Assembly (NCBI GenBank): GCA_027449105.1
Contig: DAIDMG010000004.1
Location: 1-56,966 of the forward strand
Origin: Acidiphilium sp.
Lineage (GTDB): Bacteria > Pseudomonadota > Alphaproteobacteria > Acetobacterales > Acetobacteraceae
Direction: 5' to 3'
Length of the DNA: 56,966 bases
Shown here: piece after piece, positions 45,687 through 54,722 of the stretch
How positions within the stretch are numbered: position 1 is the first letter of the stretch
Layout: the number at the start of each line of letters is the position of its first letter
Program-made: the position numbers and the translations under genes
The notes under the pieces: model-generated
The model's input: the letters and a program-made list of their open reading frames with translations, nothing else
Database searches by the model: none
What the model was told of the DNA's origin: nothing

Positions 45687-46987
45687 GTCCACGCGTCCTT
45701 CGTGTCGTGCCACGGGCATGCTTTTTCGTTGATATGGCGTTCAAATTCACTGCGAAAATGCTTGAGGCCACTCGCAAGTGGCGCCATCGCTCCCGGCGCA
45801 AGATCACAAAACGTGCAACCTGGCCCCAAAAAGGAGACGTGGTGAATAAGCAGTTCCAGATCCTCAACCTTGCCTTCCCCCGCCTCTATAGCGGTCAGGA
45901 TCCGCTCGACCCATGGCAAGCCGTCGCGGCAGGGCGTGCACCAGCCGCAGGATTCTTGGGCGAAGAAATGTTCTAAATTCCGCAGGAGGCCAATCGGGCA
46001 GCGTCGTTGATCGAGAACGACTATGTTTCCGGTTCCGAGTGAACTGCCGATCTTTTGGACCGAAGCGAAATCCATCCTGACGTCAAAGCTTTCGGGCACA
46101 ATGAAAGCCGTGGAAGCCCCCCCGGGCAGCACCGCGCGGCACTCGTAACCCTCCTGCATTCCGCCCGCATGCTCAAAGAGGATTTCGTTGAGCGGTGTGC
46201 CGAAGGGGAGTTCCCACAGGCCGGGACGCTTTACTCGCCCACTAACGCCGTAGAGCTTGGTGCCACCGTCCACACTGCGGCTAAGCCCAAGATACCAGTT
46301 GGCGCCGCGCTCGATAATAGGAGGCACACAGCACAGGGTTTCGACATTGTTGACCACGCTCGGTTTGCCCCACAGTCCGCTCACCGCTGAGCGCGGTGGG
46401 CGTGCGCGGGGTATTGCGCGGCGCCCTTCCAGTGCCGAAAACAAAGCACTTGCCTCGCCACAGATGTACCGTCCGCCACTCGCGTGCACATGGATCGTCA
46501 GCGAAAAGCCGGAACCCAAAATATCCCGTCCGACGTAACCACGCGCTTGGGCCTCGACGACAGCGCGCGCCAGCCGCTCAAGCGCAAGCACGTATTCGCC
46601 ACGCACAAATATGTACGCAAGCGTCGCCTGGATAGCGAAGGCACCGATGATCACGCCCTCGATTAATTGATGAGGAGTTTTTTCAAGCAAAAGGCGATCC
46701 TTGAAACTCCCGGGCTCCATCTCATCGGCGTTGACAATCAGATAACGCAGGAACAGTGCTTCATCTCTTTTCGGCACCGCCTCCCACTTTCGCCCCGTCT
46801 GAAACCCCGCCCCTCCCCTACCGCGCAACTTTGAACTCTTAATCTCGCTAATGATTGCTTCGGGCGTCATCTTAAGAGCTTTACGCACGGCCTGATAACC
46901 GCCAACTCGTTCATAACCGGTCACGTCAAGGGGTTTTCCGTCCGGTTGAATGGTAGCGGTAAGCGGCGTCTCAATCATTGTTTTCAC
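45683..46987 (-). CDS. nuoF: NADH-quinone oxidoreductase subunit F
   Basis: A 434-residue subunit that binds FMN and NADH and carries the [4Fe-4S] cluster N3. The motif GRGGAGFQTGRKWEAVP near residue 55 binds FMN/NADH; the cluster ligands are in ESCGWCTPCRDG plus the distal cysteine of GCTFCDLAPGA. The reading frame starts with GTG at 46987 inside the nuoE stop (GTGA); an ATG three codons later (46978) is an alternative. The 4-bp overlap with nuoG couples the NADH module subunits. Confidence 0.96.
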   Translation of the reverse strand: MKTMIETPLTATIQPDGKPLDVTGYERVGGYQAVRKALKMTPEAIISEIKSSKLRGRGGAGFQTGRKWEAVPKRDEALFLRYLIVNADEMEPGSFKDRLLLEKTPHQLIEGVIIGAFAIQATLAYIFVRGEYVLALERLARAVVEAQARGYVGRDILGSGFSLTIHVHASGGRYICGEASALFSALEGRRAIPRARPPRSAVSGLWGKPSVVNNVETLCCVPPIIERGANWYLGLSRSVDGGTKLYGVSGRVKRPGLWELPFGTPLNEILFEHAGGMQEGYECRAVLPGGASTAFIVPESFDVRMDFASVQKIGSSLGTGNIVVLDQRRCPIGLLRNLEHFFAQESCGWCTPCRDGLPWVERILTAIEAGEGKVEDLELLIHHVSFLGPGCTFCDLAPGAMAPLASGLKHFRSEFERHINEKACPWHDTKDAWT

Positions 46988-47481
46988 CGAGACCGCCTGA
47001 GGATGTCATCAAGTCGAGCAGCATCGAGATCGCCGTATAGGTCTTCATCGACCATCATCGCCGGAGCGTGATCGCAATGGCCAAGGCAGACGATCGGCAG
47101 CAGCGTAAAACGGCCATCCGCAGTTGTTTCGCCAGGCTTCACACTGAGGCGCTCGCAAAGATGGGCGCATGCAGCTGCTCCTCCCATCACCCAACAGGCG
47201 ACGCTGTCGCACAGCAGGATGACATGACGGCCTACCGGTCGGCGGAAGATTAGATTGTAGAACGTGGCGACGCCGTCGAGTTCGGCTGGGGTCATCTCCA
47301 ATAGTGCAGCGACCTCGGCGAGATGACCGTCAGAGACAAATCTGAAACGTTTCTGGACAAGTTTCAAAGCATCGATACAGGCGGCACGCTTGTGTTCAGC
47401 ATGCCGCGTAATGGTCGCGATCTCGTGGCGCAACCGCGGCCCAAGGGGCTCTTGCACGAAATCCTGTTCAACGGTCGACAT
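46984..47481 (-). CDS. nuoE: NADH-quinone oxidoreductase subunit E
   Basis: A 165-residue thioredoxin-like subunit holding the [2Fe-2S] cluster N1a. Ligands are in CDSVAC (C-x4-C) and CLGHC (C-x3-C), the family spacing. The [24 protein letters not shown] helix and [13 protein letters not shown] strand are typical. Its start lies 14 bases inside the end of nuoCD. It pairs with NuoF in the NADH-oxidising module. Confidence 0.96.
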   Translation of the reverse strand: MSTVEQDFVQEPLGPRLRHEIATITRHAEHKRAACIDALKLVQKRFRFVSDGHLAEVAALLEMTPAELDGVATFYNLIFRRPVGRHVILLCDSVACWVMGGAAACAHLCERLSVKPGETTADGRFTLLPIVCLGHCDHAPAMMVDEDLYGDLDAARLDDILRRSR

Positions 47482-49246
47482 CGGCCATCACGAAATCAAT
47501 GCTGCCAATGATCGCAATCAGGTCGGCCACATAGGAACCGCGACTGATAAGCGGAATCATCTGCAGATGAGGAAACGAAGGAGTGCGGATGCGAGTACGA
47601 TAAGAGACGGTGTCACCGTCGGCTGTGAGATAGTAACCGTTAATACCTTTGGTTGCCTCAATGCTGACTGTTACCTCGCCTGGCGGCAGCACCGGCCCCC
47701 AACTCACATTGAGAAAATGGGTAATCAGGGTTTCGATGTCGTGCATGGTCCGTTCCCTGAGCGGGGGGGTCGCCAATCGGTGGTCCGATTTGTACGGGCC
47801 GGACGGCATGTTCTTGAGACACTGCCGTATGATGCGCAGGCTTTGGCGAATTTCCTCGATGTGAACGACCACGCGATCGTAGCAGTCCCCGTGGCTGCCG
47901 GTGGGAACGTCGAACTCAAGCTGGTCATATCCGGAATAGGGACGCTGTTTGCGGTAGTCCCAAGCAAAACCGCAAGCACGCAGGCCAGGGCCGGTAACAC
48001 CCCACTCAAATGCCTCCTGCAAGGTATAGGCCCCGACTCCAATCGTACGTGCTTTGAATATGCGGTTCCGCATGACAAGTTTGTCGTATTCGATCAGGCG
48101 CTTGAGCTGGTATTCGAGGTAGTCGCTGATCATCTTATCCCAGCCGTGGGGCAGATCCGCCGCAACGCCGCCGATACGGAACCACGCTGGGTGCATACGG
48201 AAGCCGCAGATCGCCTCAATGATTTGAAACACCCGCTCACGATCCGAGAACATGTAGAACACCGGAGAAAGTTGTCCGACGTCCTGCGACATCGTGCCGT
48301 AGAAGACGAGATGGCTCGCGATCCTGAACAATTCAGCCAACATGATCCGTATCATTTGCGCTCGGAACGGCACGTCGATGCCGGCAAGTCTTTCAACCGC
48401 CATCACATAGGGAAAGTTGTTCATCACGCCACCGAGATAGTCGATGCGGTCCGTGTACGGGATGTAGGTGTGCCAGGATTGGCGCTCGCCCATCTTTTCC
48501 GCCGCACGGTGATGAAAGCCGATCTCCGGCACCGCATCAACGATCTCCTCGCCCTCAAGTTGGAGAATGATGCGGAACACGCCGTGCACGCTTGGATGGT
48601 TTGGACCGAGGTTGAGAAACATGAAATCCGCAGTTTCGCTATGCCGCTTCATGCCCCAATCCTCAGGGTTGAAGCGCAACGCTTCCTGCTCAGCGAGCTC
48701 TTGCTCTTCGGTAAGGACGTAGGGCCCCATCTCGGTCGCCCGCGCCACGTGATCCTTTCGGAGTGGGTGGGTTGTCCACGTAGGCGGCGTCAGTATACGG
48801 CGAAGGTTTGGGTGTCCCGCAAAGCGGAGGCCGAACAAATCCCACACCTCGCGTTCGTACCAGTTAGCATTGGGCCAGATATCCACGGCCGTTGGCACTT
48901 CGAGTGCCCCCTCCTTTAGAGGCACCTTAATACGCACATCGTCGTTCCGCTCGAAGGAGACGAGGTGGTAAACGATCGTAAAATCGGAGGGTGGCAGCCC
49001 CTCGCGATGGACGCGCAGACGCTCGTCGACAGCAGTTAGGTCATAGAGCACGTGGAACGACAACTTCGCATTCCTGCGCAGATGCTTAAGCACATCGTGC
49101 ACAATCACCTGATCAACCCAAAACGTCGGAATCTGATCGGCAGTTTTCTGCACGGTAATCATGTTTGGCCGAAATTGCTCGATGAGTTCGCGGAGTAAGG
49201 TCTGCTCCAACTCTACTACCGGAATGCTGTTCGCTTCGGCCAGCAT
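47468..49246 (-). CDS. nuoC: NADH-quinone oxidoreductase fused subunits C and D
   Basis: A 592-residue fusion of NuoC and NuoD, as in E. coli (nuoCD). Residues 1-180 are the 30-kDa domain ([38 protein letters not shown]); residues 200-592 are the 49-kDa domain related to NiFe-hydrogenase large subunit, with [16 protein letters not shown] for the quinone-site histidine, and the final MADVDR. Most alphaproteobacteria keep C and D separate, so the fusion itself is a marker. It begins 11 bases after nuoB. Confidence 0.96.
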   Translation of the reverse strand: MLAEANSIPVVELEQTLLRELIEQFRPNMITVQKTADQIPTFWVDQVIVHDVLKHLRRNAKLSFHVLYDLTAVDERLRVHREGLPPSDFTIVYHLVSFERNDDVRIKVPLKEGALEVPTAVDIWPNANWYEREVWDLFGLRFAGHPNLRRILTPPTWTTHPLRKDHVARATEMGPYVLTEEQELAEQEALRFNPEDWGMKRHSETADFMFLNLGPNHPSVHGVFRIILQLEGEEIVDAVPEIGFHHRAAEKMGERQSWHTYIPYTDRIDYLGGVMNNFPYVMAVERLAGIDVPFRAQMIRIMLAELFRIASHLVFYGTMSQDVGQLSPVFYMFSDRERVFQIIEAICGFRMHPAWFRIGGVAADLPHGWDKMISDYLEYQLKRLIEYDKLVMRNRIFKARTIGVGAYTLQEAFEWGVTGPGLRACGFAWDYRKQRPYSGYDQLEFDVPTGSHGDCYDRVVVHIEEIRQSLRIIRQCLKNMPSGPYKSDHRLATPPLRERTMHDIETLITHFLNVSWGPVLPPGEVTVSIEATKGINGYYLTADGDTVSYRTRIRTPSFPHLQMIPLISRGSYVADLIAIIGSIDFVMADVDR

Positions 49247-49257
49247 TCCGATATTCC

Positions 49258-49953
49258 CTACACGTGATCCGGTTCGGGAAGATCCGTAGCGGCTCGGCGT
49301 TCGCCGCGTTTGAAATCACGGAAGCTGGGTCGTTCGAACTTCCGGACTCCCTCTGACCCCACCATCCAGCTCAATGGCCGCTGATCGCTACCGATTGAGT
49401 TCTGCAGCAGCAGCAGCCCTTCAAGGAGAGCATCTGGACGCGGGGGACAGCCCGGCACGTAAACGTCCACAGGGAGGAAACTATCCGCGCCCTGGACTAC
49501 CGCATAGATATCGTACATGCCACCAGAGTTCGCGCAGGCCCCCATTGCGATCACCCAGCGCGGTTCGAGCATCTGGTCATAGAGCCATTTGATCACAGGC
49601 GCCATTTTCACAAACACCGTGCCGGATATCACGATCAGATCTGCCTCCCGTGGCGTCGCTCGCAGTACCTCTGCGCCGAATCGGGCAATGTCGAACTTGC
49701 TGGTGAACGCGGTCGCCATTTCCACATAGCAACAGGAAAGCCCAAAGTTGAACGGCCAAACCGAGTATTTCCGGCCCCAGGCAACCATGTCCTCAAGTTT
49801 TGACAGGGCCAAGTTACGCCGAACTGCATCGGTGAATGTAGCATCTTTTGGACTTGGGCCAACGCCTTGCCGTCGAAGCCTCTCCCCCTGCAAAAGAGGA
49901 GCGGTTGTAGAAAACTGATGCCAGGATGCTGGTTTTGTGATCGTGGATCGCAC
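49258..49953 (-). CDS. nuoB: NADH-quinone oxidoreductase subunit B
   Basis: A 231-residue subunit bearing the terminal [4Fe-4S] cluster N2. Cysteine motif [12 protein letters not shown], then [15 protein letters not shown] and [22 protein letters not shown] at 49953 is proposed as start, 4 bases after nuoA, with GGAGGAG about 10 bases upstream; a longer open frame to 50043 overlaps nuoA and is not family-like. The first 45 residues before the core are longer than in some members, and the exact start is not certain. Confidence 0.93.
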   Translation of the reverse strand: MRSTITKPASWHQFSTTAPLLQGERLRRQGVGPSPKDATFTDAVRRNLALSKLEDMVAWGRKYSVWPFNFGLSCCYVEMATAFTSKFDIARFGAEVLRATPREADLIVISGTVFVKMAPVIKWLYDQMLEPRWVIAMGACANSGGMYDIYAVVQGADSFLPVDVYVPGCPPRPDALLEGLLLLQNSIGSDQRPLSWMVGSEGVRKFERPSFRDFKRGERRAATDLPEPDHV

Positions 49954-49957
49954 GGGT

Positions 49958-50356
49958 TCAACACTCCTCCAGCTTGGGGAGCTTCCGCGGCCGTGGCCCC
50001 CAATCGAGCGCACCAGAGCGCCAAAGATAAACCAGCGCTGCAAGCAGAGCCATGATAAACACCAGAATCACCATGTAACCTGCCCACCCTGTAGCCCGCA
50101 CTGTGGTAGCCCATGCGTAGAGAAACACTGCTTCAAGGTCGAAGATTACGAAGAACATTGCGACCAGATAGAACTGGACTGGTAGCCGAAAGCGGGCGTA
50201 ACCAACCGGAACAATTCCGGACTCGAATGGTTCACGGGTTGCTTTTTTTAGGTGGCGCTGACCAAGGACATGAGATACGCCAATCATGCCCGTGGTGAGA
50301 CCGATCACAGCAACGGTATAGATCAGCAAAACCCAATAATGGGTGTTATTTCCCAT
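49958..50356 (-). CDS. nuoA: NADH-quinone oxidoreductase subunit A
   Basis: A 132-residue, three-helix subunit and the first gene of the operon. It has the FESGI loop motif and [15 protein letters not shown] with the conserved acidic residues of the second helix. It lies downstream of a dyad-rich leader (50386-50440) that probably carries operon control. No strong ribosome site precedes the ATG at 50356; an ATG two codons earlier in phase with a shorter leader was also considered but not preferred. Confidence 0.94.
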   Translation of the reverse strand: MGNNTHYWVLLIYTVAVIGLTTGMIGVSHVLGQRHLKKATREPFESGIVPVGYARFRLPVQFYLVAMFFVIFDLEAVFLYAWATTVRATGWAGYMVILVFIMALLAALVYLWRSGALDWGPRPRKLPKLEEC

Positions 50357-51171
50357 CGTTCATGCCGATGTCGATAAGCGTTAGTGGAACCGATGAACGC
50401 GGTTCCAACCGCAATGTCAACGAAGTGTTGACATTGTCAATGTGACACTATTTCGCGCGGGCTTGTCAAGAAAAATTACAGCTGGGCAGGTGTTAGTCTG
50501 CCACATTCGGGTAGGCGGAAAGAAGTTCCTCTTGGCTGCCTTTCAAAAAAGGAAATAGTCTATCCCTCGTGTTTCCTCAATTCCTCGGACCAAGCACCGA
50601 AAAGAGCAGAGTACGATTGCCGCGGCGCACGTCGGCAACGCAGTTCTGCCCCGCACTACCTGATTGCATGAGTCACCGGTTTTTGCCTTCTCGGCGTTGC
50701 CTTCAGAACATCCGACGGCATATCCGAGTTTGTTCCGCTTTTTAGGTCGGCGTGGTGGTTTTCCCAGGCATGATTCTGCCACATCTTCTTTGGCGCGGGT
50801 AAAAATAATGTCAGCAGTATTGTCGTTTCGCGCACAAATAACTTGGTTGCCCGCTCCACGATAGTCTCCGGACCTACGCGTTAAACCCAACGGCAATCTG
50901 GCTTTTCGTGGCTTGTTGGCCACATTTATTGATCCGCTTGTCGAGCCGGCACTAAACCCTTCACGATCAGCGGCACTTATGTCGCAGCGGCACCAAATCG
51001 AACCCGTTAAATCAGTCCTCTGGTTTCGTGCGCGAGGGCTGACCGCATCGGGTTATTTCGTGCGAGCTCCAGCACAACATGAAACTCGATACGAGAGTTC
51101 ACAACTTGAGCGCGCATCAGCGTTAGGCGCACATCCCGACTATGGTCGGTCTTTAGCGGTACCTATTTCAT
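50357..51171. other. nuo leader and eroded DNA
   Basis: About 815 bases between nuoA and the hairpin at the tetR 3' end. The first 110 bases contain the nuo control region (see the dyads at 50386-50440 and TTGACA hexamers on the minus strand at 50469-50464, 50440-50435 and 50420-50415). The rest gives unrecognised short frames only. Confidence 0.5.
50386..50440. promoter_or_regulatory. Nested dyads in the nuo operon leader
   Basis: Three dyads lie back to back 30-85 bases upstream of nuoA. GGAACCG (50386-50392) pairs with CGGTTCC (50400-50406). AATGTCAAC (50413-50421) pairs perfectly with GTTGACATT (50427-50435) over a 5-base spacer. TTGACA-T-TGTCAA (50428-50440) overlaps it. GCGGTT-CC-AACCGC (50399-50412) also overlaps. 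This is an operator-like layout for the whole nuo operon; the binding protein is unknown. Confidence 0.5.
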
Positions 51172-51221
51172 CGGTGGGCCACATTAATGAGTGTGTGCGC
51201 ACTCATTAATGTGGCCCACCG
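51172..51221. terminator. Perfect 22-bp hairpin at the tetR stop codon
   Basis: Left arm 51172-51193 and right arm 51200-51221 are exact complements (22 of 22) around the 6-base loop TGTGCG. The structure begins 1 base from the tetR stop. There is no T-tract on either strand, so it is not a standard intrinsic terminator, though it would be an exceptionally stable RNA hairpin. It could instead be a binding dyad or the scar of a mobile element. Confidence 0.55.
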
Positions 51222-51222
51222 G

Positions 51223-51795
51223 TCACAAACGGGTGGCTGCTCGCCAGAAGCTCTCGAAGCCTTCTCGCTTGTAGTACTCCTGCGAGGCGGGTGCCTTGGC
51301 AATCATGTCGATCGTCATCTCAACCAACGCTTCAAATGTAGCTGCGATGAATTCAGGAGATTGCGGGCGCTGCACAGATGCTGCCAAATCCTTCAACAAG
51401 GTTGCCGCCATCGACTTGGTCGGGCGTAAACCGGCCTTTCTACTATCTGGAGTAATGCAAGCCGAGACGTGAAGCTGCTTAAGCGCCTTTCGCTTCATGC
51501 CGTTGCAAAGGCCCCACTCCACGTATGAATCCCACACTTTCTGCCATCCCACCAGCACACTTTCCCTCTCTTGGAACCCGGCGAGCATTGCGTCAGCGAC
51601 CTCTCCTTTGAGAGTCACATACAACGCATTGAATAGCGTCTCCTTGGTCGCAAAATACGTGAAGACCGTTCCTTCAGCGACCCGGGCGGTGGTCGCAATC
51701 TTAGCCGTCCTTGCGGCAAGCCCATCGGTGGCCACGTTTTCCGCGGCCGCCATCAGAATCGCATTCCTCTTCTCTTCACTTAAAGGACGAGCCAC
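51223..51795 (-). CDS. TetR-family transcriptional regulator
   Basis: A 190-residue TetR regulator. The N-terminal helix-turn-helix is clear (residues 8-55: EEKRNAILMAAAENVATDG, RTAKIATTARVAEGTVFTYFATKETLFNALY). The C-terminal ligand domain is variable and includes a central GMKRKALKQLHVSA helix. It starts with GTG. No efflux pump, dehydrogenase or other usual target is adjacent; the DNA on both sides is decayed, so its regulon is elsewhere or lost. It ends on a perfect hairpin. Confidence 0.92.
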   Translation of the reverse strand: MARPLSEEKRNAILMAAAENVATDGLAARTAKIATTARVAEGTVFTYFATKETLFNALYVTLKGEVADAMLAGFQERESVLVGWQKVWDSYVEWGLCNGMKRKALKQLHVSACITPDSRKAGLRPTKSMAATLLKDLAASVQRPQSPEFIAATFEALVEMTIDMIAKAPASQEYYKREGFESFWRAATRL

Positions 51796-52378
51796 TTTCA
51801 GTGCCTGCCGCTGCGACTGAGACCACGCGGAGATTATAGGTGAACTTAAGAACCCAGATCAATGTCGACCAGCTTCTCGCTCTTTCTGAACTAGAGCGCT
51901 GCACCTAAAGCAGTGCAAGAGGCAAGCACGCCGCAGTCACTCAATCCAGCTCAACACGCAGCACCGACATCAACGCTGATCTGCAAATAGCACGGCTGAA
52001 GGGCGGGTCCTTACCTGCCGAAAGCTCCCCACACAATCATGCTCTGCCAGCAGATCCTGGCAGAAAGCCCCTTGTCGGCTGCGTCCATGCTTCAAACTCG
52101 TCAAGGCAATGGCCCTTAGGTTCCGAACCATCCTCAATAGCGCAAACCCAAGGGCTGCGCGCCGCTCTTTCTCTGACCACACTCAGTCCTGTGAGACAGG
52201 AAACCGCAAACCTAAGCCTTTCTTGGAACCATCAACGTGACCGCCAAACAACCCTAGCAAAGGACCCACTTGCTATCTTGCCTATGCTCACGGTGGAAGC
52301 GGTAAATCGATTGGTTGGCCCGTATCGGTTCGCATTTCGGTAGCCGATCTTTGCGCTTAGCAATTTCTCATAGTTAAT
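51796..52378. other. Intergenic region upstream of tetR
   Basis: About 580 bases; it must hold the tetR promoter. A leftward frame at 51970-52182 (MWSEKERRAALGFALLRMV) vaguely resembles the C-terminus of a transposase but cannot be assigned. No operator palindrome stands out. Confidence 0.4.
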
Positions 52379-52428
52379 GCCTTCCAGACTGTAGGCTGGC
52401 AAGCGCGTCAGCCCACAATCTGGAAGGC
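52379..52428 (-). terminator. Hairpin downstream of the 156-residue protein gene
   Basis: GCCTTCCAGA (52379-52388) and TCTGGAAGGC (52419-52428) are perfect 10-bp complements; the loop contains a further CAGCC/GGCTG pairing. It lies 8 bases beyond the stop codon of the leftward gene. There is no T-tract, so efficiency as a terminator is uncertain. Confidence 0.5.
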
Positions 52429-52435
52429 CAACGAT

Positions 52436-52906
52436 TCAGGCCGCCGCAAAAATGCGGCCACCCACAGCCTCGGGCGTCAGGAGGTCTGGGAAATGCGCCA
52501 CGATATCATTTATCTCAATCTCAGGACCAACGATTTCATGACCAAACTCCCCGTGGAGCCGGGCCTCAAAATGAATATGGTCTTTGGTAACGATGATCCG
52601 GGACATGTCGACGGGAACTTTCTCGTAATTATCATCCGACGAACTGTCACCGGCTTCCGGCTCATATTCGCGATAGGATACTATATCGTGTGCCGGTGCC
52701 CGGATCGGATCCGCCCGGGAGATGGCGCAAATCTCTCTCATCTTCATAATCATGGTCGCGACGCTATGGTTGATCACCGCTACGCCCCGGCCAGGCCCGG
52801 AAAGCCCGTCGCTGCTTAGGTCCACATCAAACCGGATCACCAGCGCACCAGTTTTCAGCGCCTCCTTATGATCTGCGATCTTCTGAAAGGTTTTTTCGCA
52901 CGGCAT
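52436..52906 (-). CDS. Unrecognised 156-residue protein
   Basis: A hydrophilic, acidic protein with no recognised domain. It has a credible gene structure: AGGAGAG lies 8 bases before the ATG, the frame is clean and a hairpin follows the stop. A central serine- and aspartate-rich linker (DSSSDDNYEKVP) splits two parts; the second contains IVTKDHIHFEARLHG and ends FPDLLTPEAVGGRIFAA. The N-terminal VIRFDVDLSSDGLSG could be a strand-rich domain. No signal peptide or membrane segment is seen. It stands alone, with an 11-bp tandem repeat (52921-52942) between its ribosome site and upstream DNA. Confidence 0.7.
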   Translation of the reverse strand: MPCEKTFQKIADHKEALKTGALVIRFDVDLSSDGLSGPGRGVAVINHSVATMIMKMREICAISRADPIRAPAHDIVSYREYEPEAGDSSSDDNYEKVPVDMSRIIVTKDHIHFEARLHGEFGHEIVGPEIEINDIVAHFPDLLTPEAVGGRIFAAA

Positions 52907-52920
52907 TCTTTTACTCTCCT

Positions 52921-52942
52921 ATGCATTGCTGATGCATTGCTG
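52921..52942 (+). repeat. 11-bp perfect tandem repeat
   Basis: ATGCATTGCTG occurs twice in direct succession (52921-52931 and 52932-52942) just upstream of the ribosome binding site of the 156-residue protein gene. Its position suggests a regulatory or replication-slippage origin. Confidence 0.55.
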
Positions 52943-54722
52943 ATTGGTCGACAATATCACCAAATCACCTACCGGACAAAACACACGCCTGCTAAAGCGT
53001 ATTCGAATGATCGCAGGCACCTGTGCCCAGCGGCGCGTCTTGATCGAGGGTCGGCATCTCGAAAGACGTGCTGCGGGCCATCTTCTTAATCGCCAGTTCT
53101 TGCGCCACTGGCCATAAGGGCGATGGCACCCCTGAAGCTGACAGCCCTGGCTTTTTTTATCCAGACAATTGACATTCCGATGTCCCGACTCGCCCGTCGA
53201 TTCTAGCCACGCCAACGGAGCTCTTTTCCCAAAGCACAGGCCGTAACGTCAGCCGTGACGTTGTCGATCGGCGGCGCCTCCTTACTTCGGGTCGATAGAT
53301 CCGAAATCATAACCGTTAAACGAAAGGTTCGTGATCGTGCTCTGCACTCGCCCCCCGAGTTATCGATGATATTGCAATACTCGCGGAGCGGCTATGATGT
53401 CTATGTCAGCCATAGACACCGCGACCATGACCGATGAGCGCATTATTCCTTTTCGCTGCCAAGGCGCCGCGGTGGCGTTCGGCAATCGCACATGATTTTC
53501 TTCGGGCGGAACCGGACGCCTCCGAACCGTTAGGCTCCACACCGATCAAGGCTCTTGCGGCCGAAACGTCTACGCTTTGCAAAAACCGTATTCCGGAGCG
53601 GTCATGGCCCGGCCATAACCCTGAAACTGCTCTCAGCAGGAGCGTTGAACGCCCATGACAATTAATGGTATCCAAATACCTTGTGCTTAGCTTCACCGCT
53701 ATCTCCGGCGCCCTGCGCAAAGTGTCGCCGACATGTGCGAGACGCCTATCTCGGCTACTCGGCTCGCTACGCCGATATTTATCAAAATGACATGGCGGCT
53801 TTAGCTCTGAGCATGGGTCTATGCGGAATGTTGCATACGCCACAAATGTTGATCGATCAACCACCATTTTTGCGCGGCCAACGGTCTAGGCAAGGCAGCG
53901 TTGACAATGCTGCTACACAAGACCTCGCATAGGTACCATCGTGCTTCTGAGAGGATGTTACACGATGGAAGGCATCACTGTGAATTTGTTTAGCTCGCTT
54001 CTTCTGGCGCTATAATTAAAAAGCGGCCAAGAATAACATATTCCTACCGACCCAAGTCACGGGCGTCAAGGTTGTTCTCTGGGCATCGGTATAACATGCT
54101 GTTTTTTGTTTTTGTGGCCTCACAAACTTTTCTCATTGGAGATGGTATCATCCTTCCAAACACCCAACAAAAATATCGAACACGGGTTACCGATTTCGAT
54201 CTAAGTGAGCGGTTAAAAGCCATGCAGCCACTGTTCGGAAATTATCAAGACTCACGATCGCTAGCGCGCTGGAAAGCCCACTGATGTCTTCTTTCCCTTA
54301 GTGTACAGCGCCGAAACGCGGCCGCAATTCTTGCAACCCGGGAAGCGGGGCCCAATCTTCCTACTGTCTAAAGACACGGTCCAGCTACCGGATAGACTCG
54401 AACCCTCCAGGCGCACCGATTTGTTAACCAATTAAATCAATTGTTGCGCTGGCGTTCTTATAACAGTTTTCTCTACATCATCATACTCGCAGAATACTTC
54501 CTGAATCGAGGTATCAGTAATGTAAGGAAAGCAGACACATTCACCGATCTAGTGCGCCCTCCCCAACGCTATACATGTCGCAATTTCTTGACCTTCGACA
54601 GGAAAAAATCAATAGCCCTAAACCTCTTTACATGGCGCAACGCTTCAGCCAACCGAAAAAATGCGGTCGCCGTGACCATTATTGGATATCTATAGAGAAA
54701 CGCCTAAATCGTAGCCAACGAC
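52943..54722. other. 1.8 kb without recognisable genes
   Basis: This stretch shows only short, unassigned frames. Noted items are a TTGATCGATCAA palindrome at 53849-53860 and a tRNA-like T-arm motif on the minus strand near 54396-54440. It is AT-richer to the right and is probably eroded DNA. Confidence 0.5.

Noticed and set aside
47390-48919. 509-codon open frame on the plus strand
   Set aside because: Antisense to nuoCD throughout, with no recognisable domains.
53849-53860. TTGATCGATCAA palindrome
   Set aside because: The 2-base spacer is wrong for an FNR site, and no gene is nearby.
53406-53867. 153-codon leftward frame
   Set aside because: No motif, no ribosome site and low-complexity arginine- and serine-rich translation typical of non-coding frames.
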